Assembly: GCA_037178625.1 (NCBI GenBank)
Contig: CM074133.1
Span: 1,798,001-1,862,000 of the forward strand
Direction of reading: 5' to 3'
DNA from: Skeletonema tropicum
Lineage: Eukaryota; Bacillariophyta; Thalassiosirophyceae; Thalassiosirales; Thalassiosiraceae
Length of the DNA stretch: 64,000 bases
How positions within the stretch are numbered: the stretch's first letter is position 1; each line of letters begins with the position of its first letter. Positions 21,597 to 31,455 of the stretch are shown here, piece after piece. The notes under the pieces were generated by a model. It was not told where the DNA came from. It saw nothing but the letters and a program-made list of their open reading frames with translations, and did no database searches. A program made the translations under genes and the position numbers.

Positions 21597-23324
21597 TCAC
21601 AGCTGCACTGTCTCTTTTTCTATTTTCATATTCCCATCAACCACCTCATCGATGTCATTTTTTGAGGTAAGCATTGATCTGATTTGACGATAAGGGTAAA
21701 GAGACTTGTGACCGTCGCTCCAATCTACGGACACTGCATAATTTCCCGTTGGTGAGATGTTCATCGGTCGAATCGACTCAGGAATAGATTCAGGATTCAA
21801 AATTTGTTTTCCTGTCAGCTCTTCGACGCAAGCAGCGCATCGACACTCCCTTCTGAGTTCAGCTGGTGCGAGCGTGCCTTGATCCATCCCTTCTACTTGA
21901 ATTGCGTGCTCCTCAGATAGGTAACTCAAAGTTGGTCTGGATGCTTTGCTGAACAAAACTTTGCTTGTTTCCCTCGCGACAACCTTTGCAAGCTCCCTGT
22001 ATGTATCAGCTTGTGTGCTAGATGGATTCTCTAAAATGAAAGGTGTTCCAGAGTCTCCATTCTGTGCAATCGTACTGACGAGAGGGACAGAAAACGTGTG
22101 TTCAATGCCCCACTGTTCCGAGAGACGACGCTTGTGGCCTTGTCCAAAGATACGAATCTCTTCCATTTCTCCCTTTCCAGTGTTTTGTAAATTTTCCTGT
22201 ACGGTATCCACGAGACTGCCGACAACTTCTGCGGCTGCTTCGTCAGCAATGTCATCTCTTTCTTTCAACACTTGAAGGAATTTATCACGAAGTGTTGCAT
22301 AATCGACCTCCACGTTAGCTGACTTTTCCTTTTCAAAATATGCCATATTTTCAACTACTGCAATACAAGGGACATTGACAGTGTCAAACATTTCCACTCC
22401 TCTTTCTACATCTACAAAACTCAATTCTTGTGGCGTTGTTACAATCACGGCAGCAGTAATGTTCAATCTTTGACTCAATGTCAGTTGAATATCCCCTGTA
22501 CCTGGAGGCATATCCAAAATTAGGTAGTCAAGAGGTCCCCAATTTGTCAGAGATAGGAACTGATCAAGTAACTGTGTTACCATTGGTCCACGCATTACTG
22601 CAGATCCTTCGTTCACGTATCCAAAGCTCATGAGACTGACGCCTCCACGTTTCAAAGGAGCGATTTGTCTTCCTACAAACTTCACGTTATCATCATCTAC
22701 CTCAACCATTGTTGGTAAACTTGGTCCATAAACGTCGGCGTCAAATATTCCTACCTTAGCACCCATCCCTTCCAGTGCGAACGCCAAATTGACAGCGGTT
22801 GTTGATTTCCCGACTCCTCCTTTGCAAGATGACACTGCGATAACTGCACCGATTTGTGACATCCCAAGTGGAGCAGCGGTTGGAGCCTCATTCTGCTGGG
22901 CGGTTAAAGTCACTTGAGCTCCCCGAGTGAATTCCAAGCCGTTGATAATATCCTGACATTGTTGCACAAACAAGTCCTTGATGGGACAAGCTGGAGTAGT
23001 GAGACACAGATCTAATGAGACAACACCAGAGTCGTCGATTTGAAGATTCTGGACAAACCCAAGCGATACAATATCAGCGTTCAGGTCAGGATCGATAATC
23101 ACAGAGAGACCTGATAGAATTTGAGATTGCCAATCAGAAGGAGCTTTGGCAGGCGCAGCACCATCGTCGTTATTGTTATCATCAGACGCAGCTTTTCGGG
23201 AGACGATTTGCTGGACTTGATGTTGATTGGCAGCTGATAGAACACGCGACTGCTGCACTGCGACAGGAGCGAAGGCAGACACAGCGCCGCAAAGCACCGC
23301 CACTATCAGTATCGCTTTCATCAT
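21597..23324 (-). CDS. HCF101: Plastid HCF101-type Fe-S carrier P-loop ATPase
   Basis: A single exon of 575 residues. The N-terminus carries a signal ending AVSAFAPVAV, the diatom plastid motif. Three domains follow in the HCF101 order. First is a MIP18/DUF59 domain (VIDPDLNADIVSLGFV, LCLTTPACPIKDLF). Second is an Mrp/NBP35 P-loop ATPase with deviant Walker A SSCKGGVGKSTTAVNLA, then DADVYGPSLP, and LILDMPPGTGD. Third is a C-terminal DUF971-type domain (AVSVDWSDGHKSLYPY) preceded by CRCAACVEE. In plants HCF101 carries 4Fe-4S clusters for photosystem I and ferredoxin-thioredoxin reductase. All motifs needed for ATP binding look intact. The length and three-domain layout separate it from mitochondrial Ind1 and cytosolic NBP35. 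Confidence 0.93.
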   Translation of the reverse strand: MMKAILIVAVLCGAVSAFAPVAVQQSRVLSAANQHQVQQIVSRKAASDDNNNDDGAAPAKAPSDWQSQILSGLSVIIDPDLNADIVSLGFVQNLQIDDSGVVSLDLCLTTPACPIKDLFVQQCQDIINGLEFTRGAQVTLTAQQNEAPTAAPLGMSQIGAVIAVSSCKGGVGKSTTAVNLAFALEGMGAKVGIFDADVYGPSLPTMVEVDDDNVKFVGRQIAPLKRGGVSLMSFGYVNEGSAVMRGPMVTQLLDQFLSLTNWGPLDYLILDMPPGTGDIQLTLSQRLNITAAVIVTTPQELSFVDVERGVEMFDTVNVPCIAVVENMAYFEKEKSANVEVDYATLRDKFLQVLKERDDIADEAAAEVVGSLVDTVQENLQNTGKGEMEEIRIFGQGHKRRLSEQWGIEHTFSVPLVSTIAQNGDSGTPFILENPSSTQADTYRELAKVVARETSKVLFSKASRPTLSYLSEEHAIQVEGMDQGTLAPAELRRECRCAACVEELTGKQILNPESIPESIRPMNISPTGNYAVSVDWSDGHKSLYPYRQIRSMLTSKNDIDEVVDGNMKIEKETVQL

Positions 23325-23371
23325 GGTTGAAGTGCTCTAGAGGTCTACGTGCATATGCAGCAGCGTCCACT

Positions 23372-23405
23372 ATGGCAATGGCAATGGCAATGGCAATGGC
23401 AATGG
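23372..23405. repeat. (ATGGCA)n hexanucleotide repeat
   Basis: More than five uninterrupted ATGGCA units lie about 50-80 bases upstream of the HCF101-type start codon, probably in its 5' leader or promoter. Confidence 0.95.
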
Positions 23406-23560
23406 AACATCTTCACCTACTACTTCATCTCGCTCCTCGCTCCACGTCCACGTTGAAGCATGTGATTTGAAGCGTGTTTCCCGCCAAAAATGGAGGAGCA
23501 AAAGACAAAGCCGCCCGCGCGGCGGGCCAACATCTAAATAATGAGAGGAGCTAAGTCGTT

Positions 23561-23590
23561 CGGTCGGTCGGTCGGTCGGTCGGTCGGTCG
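23561..23590. repeat. (CGGT)n tetranucleotide repeat
   Basis: About seven uninterrupted CGGT units. They differ in sequence from the (GGAC)n repeat near the left edge. Confidence 0.95.
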
Positions 23591-24325
23591 TTCTGTCCGG
23601 GCCCTTTGGCGTGTCCTTTGGCCTTCACGGGCATTTTCGATCGACTCTTTCTTTGATTGGCTTGATTTGACCCCTTGCCCCTCACTTCTAACGTTTCGTG
23701 TAGCACAGAACGTCTCATTCCCTTAGACGATCACTCACTTCTCACCAATCTTTATCCTTGTTATGTATCCTTACCATGTGTAATTATATTATTAGTTGAT
23801 GTTATCATCACCACTTTCACCAACATTAAGAAGGAATCCGAGAGTGGGTACTAACTCTGCCAAATCATACTAACAGTCCTGTAGAATATTATTTCACCAA
23901 ATGATTTACATCTCGCTCTAATTTCTTCCTACCTGTCTTCAATCGTTTCCACACGTTCACATTAAACCTCTTCATAGATAATCCCTCTCACATAAATCAA
24001 TATTCTCCCAACCGTGTCTCAGTAATCACTACACAGCATTCGTAGAAGGCAATGTACAACCTTTATTACATAATTATTAAAGTGTTACATAACGTACTAT
24101 TTGAATACTGCTATGTATATAAGTAGACACAATCAATATCGTAGTAGATAGCCGGTGCCTCCTCTCTTATTTAGAAAACCCGCGCAGCGGCTAGACGAGC
24201 GTCAGCGAGGCTAGTGAGAAATAACAGCCAATATCCAACAGCGGGCGCAGCATTAAGGCAAATCTACCATACCACCTCTCTAGCGAGGACACGCACGCTC
24301 CAATACCTCTGACATCAAAATAATA

Positions 24326-24724
24326 ATGCCCCCATCAAGACCCTCATCCAAGCCAAGGAAGCGCCCAAATAATAGTAATGGTGGTGCTTCCCGCCGCGAG
24401 CAGAATTCATCCTCTTCGTCGGCGACTCATCAGGCTCAATCGGTAACATCAACTCTCCTTCGCACAAAAGAAATGATGCAACAAGAGCTAGAGCGGGCGT
24501 CTACACTCAACACTACCATCAACGACGATGGTGCCTTACTTCATGACGCGAAAGAAGAGCATGTCGGTATGGGTGGCACAATGAAGGGAGCGCGAGGGGC
24601 AATGCGAACGTTGGGGAGGCAAGATATTAGGGACGCAATCATTTTGAGATGTGCACTCGTTTTTTATTGGTTAGTCGTCGTCTATGTCCTGTGGACTCGA
24701 ATTAAGATCCCTTTCTTACCTTAA
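24326..24724 (+). CDS. Sec20/BNIP1-like SNARE, short form
   Basis: The frame encodes 132 residues from an ATG just upstream of MPPSRPSSK. The C-terminal part matches the Sec20 family: LLRTKEMMQQELERA, then MRTLGRQDIRDAIILRCAL, and a final membrane span (FYWLVVVYVLW) with only a few residues after it, as in tail-anchored Qb-SNAREs of the ER that act in Golgi-to-ER retrograde fusion. Known Sec20 proteins are around 230 residues or longer. The N-terminal half that binds the Dsl1/NRZ tether is missing here and replaced by a Ser/Asn-rich basic stretch. No upstream exon is apparent. It may be a reduced SNARE-only form. Confidence 0.7.
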   Translation: MPPSRPSSKPRKRPNNSNGGASRREQNSSSSSATHQAQSVTSTLLRTKEMMQQELERASTLNTTINDDGALLHDAKEEHVGMGGTMKGARGAMRTLGRQDIRDAIILRCALVFYWLVVVYVLWTRIKIPFLP

Positions 24725-24885
24725 TAATAATACCACCATGTACCCGTGTGTGGAGGTGAATTTCAGTTTTAAATCAGAGTTTGAAGCCAGCTGCAGGGCA
24801 TCAACGCAAAAAATTATTAAGGAAAATCAAGATTTTCCTTTCTTGGGGAGAAAATGAAAATTGCTGCGATTGATTGCACTGGCCA

Positions 24886-26523
24886 ATGAGATCGCTACTG
24901 CCCAAAGTTGTCACGCTAGCAATCGTTCCGTTTTCATGTCATGGTGAATGCGCAAATGGATTTACTGGCGCAGATTGCTCTCTGCGAACATGTCCAAAAG
25001 GCACAGCATTTTTCGACATGGCTGAAATAGATGACACTGCTCATTTGGAAACAACCTGTTCTGGTCGAGGTCAGTGCGACTACAAGACGGGGGAGTGTTC
25101 TTGTGCTGCAGGTTATGTTGGGATTGCTTGTGAAAGAACAAAATGCAAAAATGACTGCAGTCGTAGAGGGACATGTATTTCAATGCGGCATCTTGCGGAT
25201 TTCACCCGCAATCATGAGTCATTGCAATATTCGTATCATCAGTGGGATGCAGACAAATTGTATGGCTGCGAATGTGACTTAGGATATGCTGGATACGATT
25301 GTTCAAACCGAGTATGCCCTCACGGTGACGATCCATTGACTTTGGACGAAAGCGATGATGAAGTCCAATTACTGAGATGCACTGCGAGCGCCTCCTCGAA
25401 TGGCCATTTTGTCTTATTTTTCGATGGGAAAGCGTCATCTTCTATCCCAGCATCATCATCAGTCATGACACTCAAACATGCCCTTCAAGCGATTCCACTG
25501 ATAGTTGATGTTGACGTTTCTTACACGACAGGCACCACGCTATGTCGCGACGATGGAATGGACAATATTGTTTACATTACGTTCACTCATAATCCGGGGC
25601 CGCTGCCACCGTTAGTTGCAGAGACGTTCGATATGGATCCAGATTCTGTGGTCGAGATTGCTGCGTCAACTTCCTTCGGCATCCTAACAGATCACAATGG
25701 TGTAAACCACTCATTCATCAAGGGTAGCAAAGAGAATGAAGAATGTAGTAATCGAGGTATCTGTGATCAAACAACCGGGAGCTGCAACTGTTTCGACACG
25801 AACGGTGACCAATACGCTGGCAACGACTGCAGCGAGGTTGTTACGTCTCCTATTACAACCTGCCCCGGCGATCCTGTCTGCTCCGATCGAGGTGTTTGTG
25901 ATACAAGTACAAAACGATGCATTTGCGAAGACGGATATACCGGCGGAGATTGTTCTCAAAGAAGCTGCCCGCAGGGTCTGTCTTGGTTTGGCTACCCTAG
26001 CTCCAACGATGTTGCACATGATGTGATGGAAGAATGTAGCAACATGGGTACTTGTCAACGAACAAATGGAGAATGTAGATGCAATGATGGCTTCTTTGGA
26101 AGTGCATGCGAATACATGGGATGCTCAGGTGATGACGCATCACAAACTTCATGCCATGGGCAAGGTAGATGTATCAGTCTCCGAGAGCTTGCTTTGAATC
26201 ATAAAAGTAGCGACGGCACTTCATCGCCCATACAATACGGTTCGGACGCGAATGAACCTTCTACATTTGACGCCGATCGAATATTTGGATGTGAGTGCGA
26301 TGATGGATACGGAGGGTTCGATTGTGCACTCATGACTTGCCCTACCGGCGTCGATCCGCTGACGGATTCCACAGATTTGCATGAATGTTCCAACAAAGGT
26401 CTGTGTGATCATTCGACCGGCCTATGCAAATGCTTTGCAGGATGGGGAAGCAGCAATGGCAGCGGAAGCTATGGTCCAAAGAATGACTGCGGCAGGAGAC
26501 AGTCACTCAGAGGCTTCCCCTGA
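24886..26523 (+). CDS. Secreted EGF-repeat protein (tenascin/teneurin-like)
   Basis: The frame opens further left with non-ATG codons; the first ATG is at 24886, giving MRSLLPKVVTLAIVPFSCHG, a plausible signal peptide. The rest is a chain of EGF-like modules with the pattern C-x-N/G-x-G-x-C-x-C-x-x-G-x-x-G-x-x-C. Examples are CSGRGQCDYKTGECSCAAGY, CSDRGVCDTSTKRCICEDGY and CSNMGTCQRTNGECRCNDGF. Two longer inserted blocks near-repeat each other: RGTCISMRHLA...DKLYGCECDLGYAGYDC and QGRCISLRELA...DRIFGCECDDGYGGFDC, each followed by CP-x-G-x-DPLT, so the protein seems to contain an internal duplication. No membrane span follows, so it is probably secreted or cell-wall/frustule associated. The C-terminus stops soon after the last module. 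Confidence 0.8.
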   Translation: MRSLLPKVVTLAIVPFSCHGECANGFTGADCSLRTCPKGTAFFDMAEIDDTAHLETTCSGRGQCDYKTGECSCAAGYVGIACERTKCKNDCSRRGTCISMRHLADFTRNHESLQYSYHQWDADKLYGCECDLGYAGYDCSNRVCPHGDDPLTLDESDDEVQLLRCTASASSNGHFVLFFDGKASSSIPASSSVMTLKHALQAIPLIVDVDVSYTTGTTLCRDDGMDNIVYITFTHNPGPLPPLVAETFDMDPDSVVEIAASTSFGILTDHNGVNHSFIKGSKENEECSNRGICDQTTGSCNCFDTNGDQYAGNDCSEVVTSPITTCPGDPVCSDRGVCDTSTKRCICEDGYTGGDCSQRSCPQGLSWFGYPSSNDVAHDVMEECSNMGTCQRTNGECRCNDGFFGSACEYMGCSGDDASQTSCHGQGRCISLRELALNHKSSDGTSSPIQYGSDANEPSTFDADRIFGCECDDGYGGFDCALMTCPTGVDPLTDSTDLHECSNKGLCDHSTGLCKCFAGWGSSNGSGSYGPKNDCGRRQSLRGFP

Positions 26524-26653
26524 ACTTCAAGGTTGAGCTTGCTAACACCATACAATCACCGCAAAATCGAAGAAAAGAAGCAGCTGCACAAACAAAAATT
26601 ATTGACTAAATGTGTTATTAAAGTTGACTCAAACTACTCGTAGACTCTATAAT

Positions 26654-27673
26654 CTAATTGAGTTGAGACAGAAAGCTGGGCTTCATCATTGCTGCCATTT
26701 CTTCCCTTCGAATAACTCTGTCAATGAGACCGTATTCCACAGCTTCATCAGGCTGCAAATACTTGACACGCTGACAATCATCCATGACAACACTCAAAGG
26801 CTTCCCGGTAGCCTGGGCAATAAGTTCACAAGTAGTCTTTCTATTGTGTGCCACCTCACGAGCTCTAATTGCGATATCAGATGCCTGTCCCTGAGCCTGG
26901 GAACGAGGTTGATTCAAGCGAATTGTAGCATTTGGCAACGCAGCCCTTCCACCCTTTTGTCCCTGCGAGAGTATCATGGCCGCTGCTCCAAAGGCTTGTC
27001 CAATAGCCACCGTGTTCACTGGAGGACGAATATACTTCATAACATCCGCAATGGCAAATGCCTCCGTTTCGAATCCAACACTCTGTCCGTTGGCAGTTGT
27101 GGTACCACTGGAATTAATGTACATTGTGACTGGCTTACTTTGATCTTCGTAGTTGAGATAGAGAAGCTCTGCTATGACCAATTCTGTAACTGCTGGAACC
27201 AATGGCATCCCGATGTATACAATGCGGTTATGTAGAAGAAGAGAAGGGAGATCAGGTGGAGGTCCAACGTTGGTTCCTTCAGTTCGAGCCGATTAGAATG
27301 CGATGAGATGGGTAGATATGTCGATGTGAGCGTGCGGGGAGATGAAAGAATTGTGTGAAAATCAACAAGGAGCAACTTCTAAATGGCAAACATCAATTCC
27401 CATCTTTCGTCTTTCACAGCAATCGTCAGGGACATGTATCACGCCCAGTCGGATCAAAGGCAAATAAAAGAGCATATCTCCACGGTTCCACGTATCACAC
27501 TCACCCTCAACATATTGATCCGGCTGGGCAGCACCTCCCGCCCCAGTCATCTTAATTTCCATACTCATTTCTTTCAGGTTATTGAGGACCTTGCTTCTTG
27601 AAGCAGGCGAGAATGCATTAGCATTCTGGGAGCAAAGGGCCCCAAAGAAGGCGGCTACGAAGGCGAGCTTCAT
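26654..27673 (-). CDS. Plastid ClpR subunit (inactive ClpP paralog), ClpR4-like
   Basis: Exon 1 (27673-27505) encodes a signal ending NANAFSPASRS, the plastid motif. A GTGAGT donor joins in phase (G|GA) to exon 2 (27276-26654), which begins TNVGPPPDLPSLLLHNRIVY. The rest is a ClpP fold: IGMPLVPAVTELVIAELLYL, TMYINSSGTTT, EAFAIADVMKYIRPP. The catalytic Ser motif (GQAASMG in ClpP) reads GQAFGAA, the His motif (IHQP) reads LNQP, and the Asp in D-R-F reads V, so all three catalytic residues are gone. That defines a ClpR. The insertion-containing YINSSGTT...TEAFAI pattern is closest to plant ClpR4 as I recall it. It would form part of the stromal Clp protease core. The longer frame upstream of the chosen ATG begins with TTG and is not used. 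Confidence 0.9.
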
Positions 27674-27981
27674 GGTTGTTTTGTTTGAGTTGTTTGATGA
27701 CAAAGCAAGCAGCGCAGAGAGTTCTTGCCAAAGAGCTCCGTCACAGATGAAATGTGGGCGTGTGATCTGCCCCCGATCAAAGAACTTGAAAGGGAAGACA
27801 GGCAGGAAAAAAGCTGTATCCGGGGGCTAGAGGGCTCTTAAAAAGGGGGGAATTCTAGGACAGACGAAAACAGATGCCGAGCTCCGAGCTCACTCTCACT
27901 CGCCCGCCCCACAAAACAATCCAGGAGTGTACAATGATGATGGATCATTGATACTACAGCGTTAAAATCTAACGAAGAACC
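27674..27981. other. Divergent promoter region, ClpR/TOM40
   Basis: About 310 bases between two divergent starts. It is expected to hold both promoters; no distinct motif was recognised. Confidence 0.4.
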
Positions 27982-29124
27982 ATGCCAATTCAATCAATAT
28001 TCCCACTATTTACCACAAGATGTGATTCAGCATCCAATCCCCCGCCGCCGCCTCTTTTACCACCTCCTGGCGGCAGTAAATCTGGCGAAGCTGTTAGCAC
28101 ACCTCCACCACCTCCGCCAGCTGCTGAATCTGATAAAGCGTCGGCCCCACCGCCTCCAGCTCCAGCTGCTGCTGACGACGACATCGCCAAGGCTGCTGCA
28201 TCTGTATCTTCATGTCCTAATCCTGGACCTTTAGAAATGGCCACATGGGATGTTCGTCGTCTCGTCTCACTCGATACTTATGATGGAGTGCGCGTGGACA
28301 TTTCCAAGCAGCTTTCGCCATACTTCGCTTGTGTTCACTCCTTTCATCTCGGAACAACGATGCTTCCTGACGGCAAGAATTGTAGTTATGGATTTACAAC
28401 ACAAATGAATGATGAGGAAGGGTTCATGATGGCACGTGTAGATCCTGAAAGAGGAACTGTCGATGGACGTATTCATAAGGCTCTGCTTGGGGGGCTTGCC
28501 ATGGGAAAGTTGCAACTGGGGCTTAGTTCCGAAGGGCAAAGTGATCAGATGTTGGGCGAAGTTGACATTGGGGCAGCTACTTGGACTGCAAACTTGAAAT
28601 ATGGTAGTATGGGGGGAGGAAACGTTTTTGGATGCAACTATTTCCAAGCAGTCTCTCCTAAGCTGGCAATGGGCGGGGAAGGCATGTATATTGGTGCTAA
28701 TGGAAATATGATCAGCAGCTACACTGCAAAATATTCATTTGATAATGGAAACGACGAGGCTACCGATTCCGCACCTGCACCTGGGCCGCCTGAGGCATCG
28801 TCTTATTTGGCTGCGACTTACAATGCTGGCCAGGGGATGCTTAGTTTCAACTACAAACGCGCTGTCACTGCACAGCGTGTAAACATTGGTGCCTCACTAG
28901 AATGCTCGCCGATGACGCTTGAATCGCAAGTTATGATTGGAGCTGAATTCAATCTTACAAGGAGCAAAATGAACATTTGTGTGGACGGGAGTGGAAGAAT
29001 TCAGAGTGTGTTGGAGACCAAGTTGGGTAGGGAACAAGGAAGTCCTGCATTAAACTTTGCAGCTGAGTTGGATCATGGGAAGAATGTTATGAAATTCGGA
29101 TATGGTCTCAATATTGGTTCATAG
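27982..29124 (+). CDS. TOM40: TOM40, mitochondrial outer-membrane protein import channel
   Basis: A single exon of 380 residues. The first 85 are Pro/Ala-rich with polyproline runs, as in many Tom40 N-termini. The remainder is a Porin_3-type barrel: LVSLDTYDGVRVDISKQLSP, FACVHSFHLG, then alternating short strands (LGGLAMGKLQLGLSSEG, TWTANLKYGSMGGGN, SYLAATYNAGQGMLSFNYKR). It ends in the beta-signal KFGYGLNIGS, which is needed for insertion by the SAM complex. VDAC is excluded by the FHLG motif and the length. It is the general import pore for mitochondrial precursors. Confidence 0.88.
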   Translation: MPIQSIFPLFTTRCDSASNPPPPPLLPPPGGSKSGEAVSTPPPPPPAAESDKASAPPPPAPAAADDDIAKAAASVSSCPNPGPLEMATWDVRRLVSLDTYDGVRVDISKQLSPYFACVHSFHLGTTMLPDGKNCSYGFTTQMNDEEGFMMARVDPERGTVDGRIHKALLGGLAMGKLQLGLSSEGQSDQMLGEVDIGAATWTANLKYGSMGGGNVFGCNYFQAVSPKLAMGGEGMYIGANGNMISSYTAKYSFDNGNDEATDSAPAPGPPEASSYLAATYNAGQGMLSFNYKRAVTAQRVNIGASLECSPMTLESQVMIGAEFNLTRSKMNICVDGSGRIQSVLETKLGREQGSPALNFAAELDHGKNVMKFGYGLNIGS

Positions 29125-29179
29125 AAGGGAGTACTAAATTGAAGCTTATTTCATCTACTTATATTCATCGTCACCTTCT

Positions 29180-30857
29180 CTAGCTGAAACACTTTATAAA
29201 ACCGTCTCGCAGTGCCTTCTCGTCTAAACGCTTGCCAATAACAATGATTTTGCAACATCTCGTGTCGTTTGGGTCCCAAAAGAGATTCTTGCTTGCGGTG
29301 ACTTCCCATAGATCGTGAACTGCCTGTAAAATGTACCGTCTCCTGTCTAACCCATCGCGTTCATCGATGATTGAAGACAACCGCTCATCATCGTCAAAGT
29401 CATCATGAACTGGGACTACATTACCAGTCTGATCTATTGAGTGCTGAACTGAGACCACTCCTTTGCAACGATATATAATGGATCCGTCACTTTCCGCGCT
29501 TACTTTCGGTGTAGGATGTGTTGCTTCTGTTCTCAAAGACTCTTCAAGTCTAGCTCGAAGCACTTTGTCCTTCTCGTCTTGATTTGGCCATAAAATAGAT
29601 GCCAGCCATGAATTGAGTTTATGCAAGTCAATGGAACCAATGTGAAACAATGCAACAGTTCCAACGGTATTTGTATGTTGGTGAAGTGTGACTGAAGGTG
29701 ACGACGAGACAGGCTCACACATACCACAAAATTCCAAAAGCCCCATTGTGGTATGATCGACAGTGCATTTAGGATTGAAGCAGCCGAGTGTCATCTTATT
29801 CGGAATTGATTGTTGCAATGAAATCTCAACATCTTTGGCCCGTTCTGAATCGAAACAATTCGCATCAATAACCCAATCTATATCGATTTTTGAAAAGGTT
29901 GTTTGTCTCAAACTGGCTGTTGGATTGATGTCTTTGATTTTGTTCAAGACCGATTGTATATTAGGTGAATCACCATTGGATTTGTTGCTTTGTTCCAGGA
30001 GGTCAACTTTGTTGATAATGATGCGATCTGCATATGCAATTTGCCTTGCAGCTTCATCTCCTCCATCATCATTATCACCATGGCCGGACGCAGTAGATTG
30101 TAACTGGTGCAGTATGTTCTTTGCATCAATCAATGTGACTACTCCATCTAGCCGAAGTCGACTTTCTAGAGCATCATCCAACCAAAAAACCGAGGCGACT
30201 GGGCCAGGATCAGCCATACCAGAGCATTCTATAATTATGTAATCCAAATCTGTTCGCTTTGCCAACAGACATTCTAAAGTCTCAACTAGAGAATCTTTGA
30301 CGGTACTGTGATGCAGAAAAGAGAAGTTAGAGGGAGTGGCCAAGAGAAGTGTTGTATGCAATGATTAGAAGTGATTGCTCACCAACAAACGCATCCATTC
30401 GGGAGCTCAATAAAGTCAGCCAGACTCGATCCATCAGTGCCATCCTTTGCTATCATGGTCTCCACAGACAGTGTTGACGCATCATTTACTTGCAATCCTA
30501 ACCTCTCAGCAAGGTTCATATCACTTTCGCCTCCTCCAAATTCATTTTCAATCACAGCGATGCGTTTTTGATGCTGTTTCGAAGACAGTATGTGTCTCAC
30601 TAGGCTTGTCTTGCCTGATCCAAGGAAGCCTGAAAAGTTGGTAAATATACGTAGATGAGGTTAATGTAAAAGAATGGCAATAGTATCATCAACCCAACTA
30701 CGCGTTCATACTACACACCTGTGAGGATTGTCACCGGGACGGGAGGGAGTCGCTCATCATCCTTTGTCTCTGTGATGGCTGCTGCTTCATCCAAATCACA
30801 CAGAATTGGAATTTCTTCGTCTTCGCTTTCAGCATCTTCACCTGTAGCCACACTCAT
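29180..30857 (-). CDS. CobW/COG0523-type G3E GTPase metallochaperone
   Basis: Three exons restore the family exactly: 30857-30719, 30629-30383 and 30305-29180. The product starts MSVATGEDAESEDEEIP. The P-loop GFLGSGKTSLV is created across intron 1, ENEFGG follows, and the metal-binding GCVCC is completed across intron 2, where TG|T restores the second Cys. Then come ECSGMADPGPV, NKVDL and a CobW C-terminal domain (RCKGVVSV, LQAVHDLWEV). COG0523 GTPases insert zinc or other metals into client proteins; eukaryotic ZNG1 serves methionine aminopeptidase. The acidic N-terminus resembles the docking peptide region of ZNG1, but I do not see a clear CPxL motif. The metal and client remain inference. 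Confidence 0.88.
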
Positions 30858-31455
30858 AGCTGATTAATCTTCTTGCTATCAGGGCACTCTCTGAGGATAC
30901 GTCTACCCTCTGTAGACATCAGTTGCAGCTATGGTTATGGTGGAGTGCAATGCAACGATAAAGGCCGTGCAGGTCGATTTTTTGCACCCGGAGCCTTTCC
31001 CGCAATTTTTTTGTTAGTGAAATGCTCTAGCTTTGGGCCATGGTCCATGGTGGCCAAAATTAAGTTTCAGGGAAGTGGTTTACATGCTTGTCCCGAGATA
31101 CTATCCTTTAGGTGACTATTATGCAAGTATATATACTGAGGGGCAGGTGGTGCAGCCGTATATTTTCGTCGAGATATGCATTTGAAGGTGCTCTCTAGCT
31201 TGGTACTAGCTTTGATGGCTGATGGTCTGCCAAATTTGTCTAGCAAAAATGCAGTGGACTCTCACATGCATTTCTCAGCGGAGCATTGGAATTATCGGCC
31301 AGTCAACACATGTATAGAACCCCCTTATGGACGACAAAAGGATGGTGCTACTGGAAAAGCATATTGGGCAACTCTCCGAAATATAATTTTGGCCATTGTG
31401 GCCCAAAGCTAGAGCATTTCACTAACAAAAAAAATTATTGAAAAAAGGCTCCGGG

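Larger units (their letters stand above)
23325..24325. other. Divergent intergenic region with simple repeats
   Basis: Lies between the HCF101-type gene and the Sec20-like gene. It holds a hexanucleotide and a tetranucleotide repeat, listed separately, and an AT-rich stretch around 23750-24160. No gene was recognised; the 61-codon frame over the GGTC repeat is an artefact of the repeat. Confidence 0.45.

Noticed and set aside
1704..23590. Possible relationship between the (GGAC)n and (CGGT)n repeats
   Set aside because: The motifs are not complements or rotations of one another (GGAC/GTCC against CGGT/ACCG); independent microsatellites.
29763..30242. 159-codon plus-strand frame opposite the CobW gene
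   Set aside because: Antisense shadow of a gene whose three exons restore all family motifs.
31176..31412. ATG frame with a signal-peptide-like start inside the foldback element
   Set aside because: It lies between the two inverted arms, runs into an arm sequence, and has no homologous features; likely chance in noncoding element DNA.
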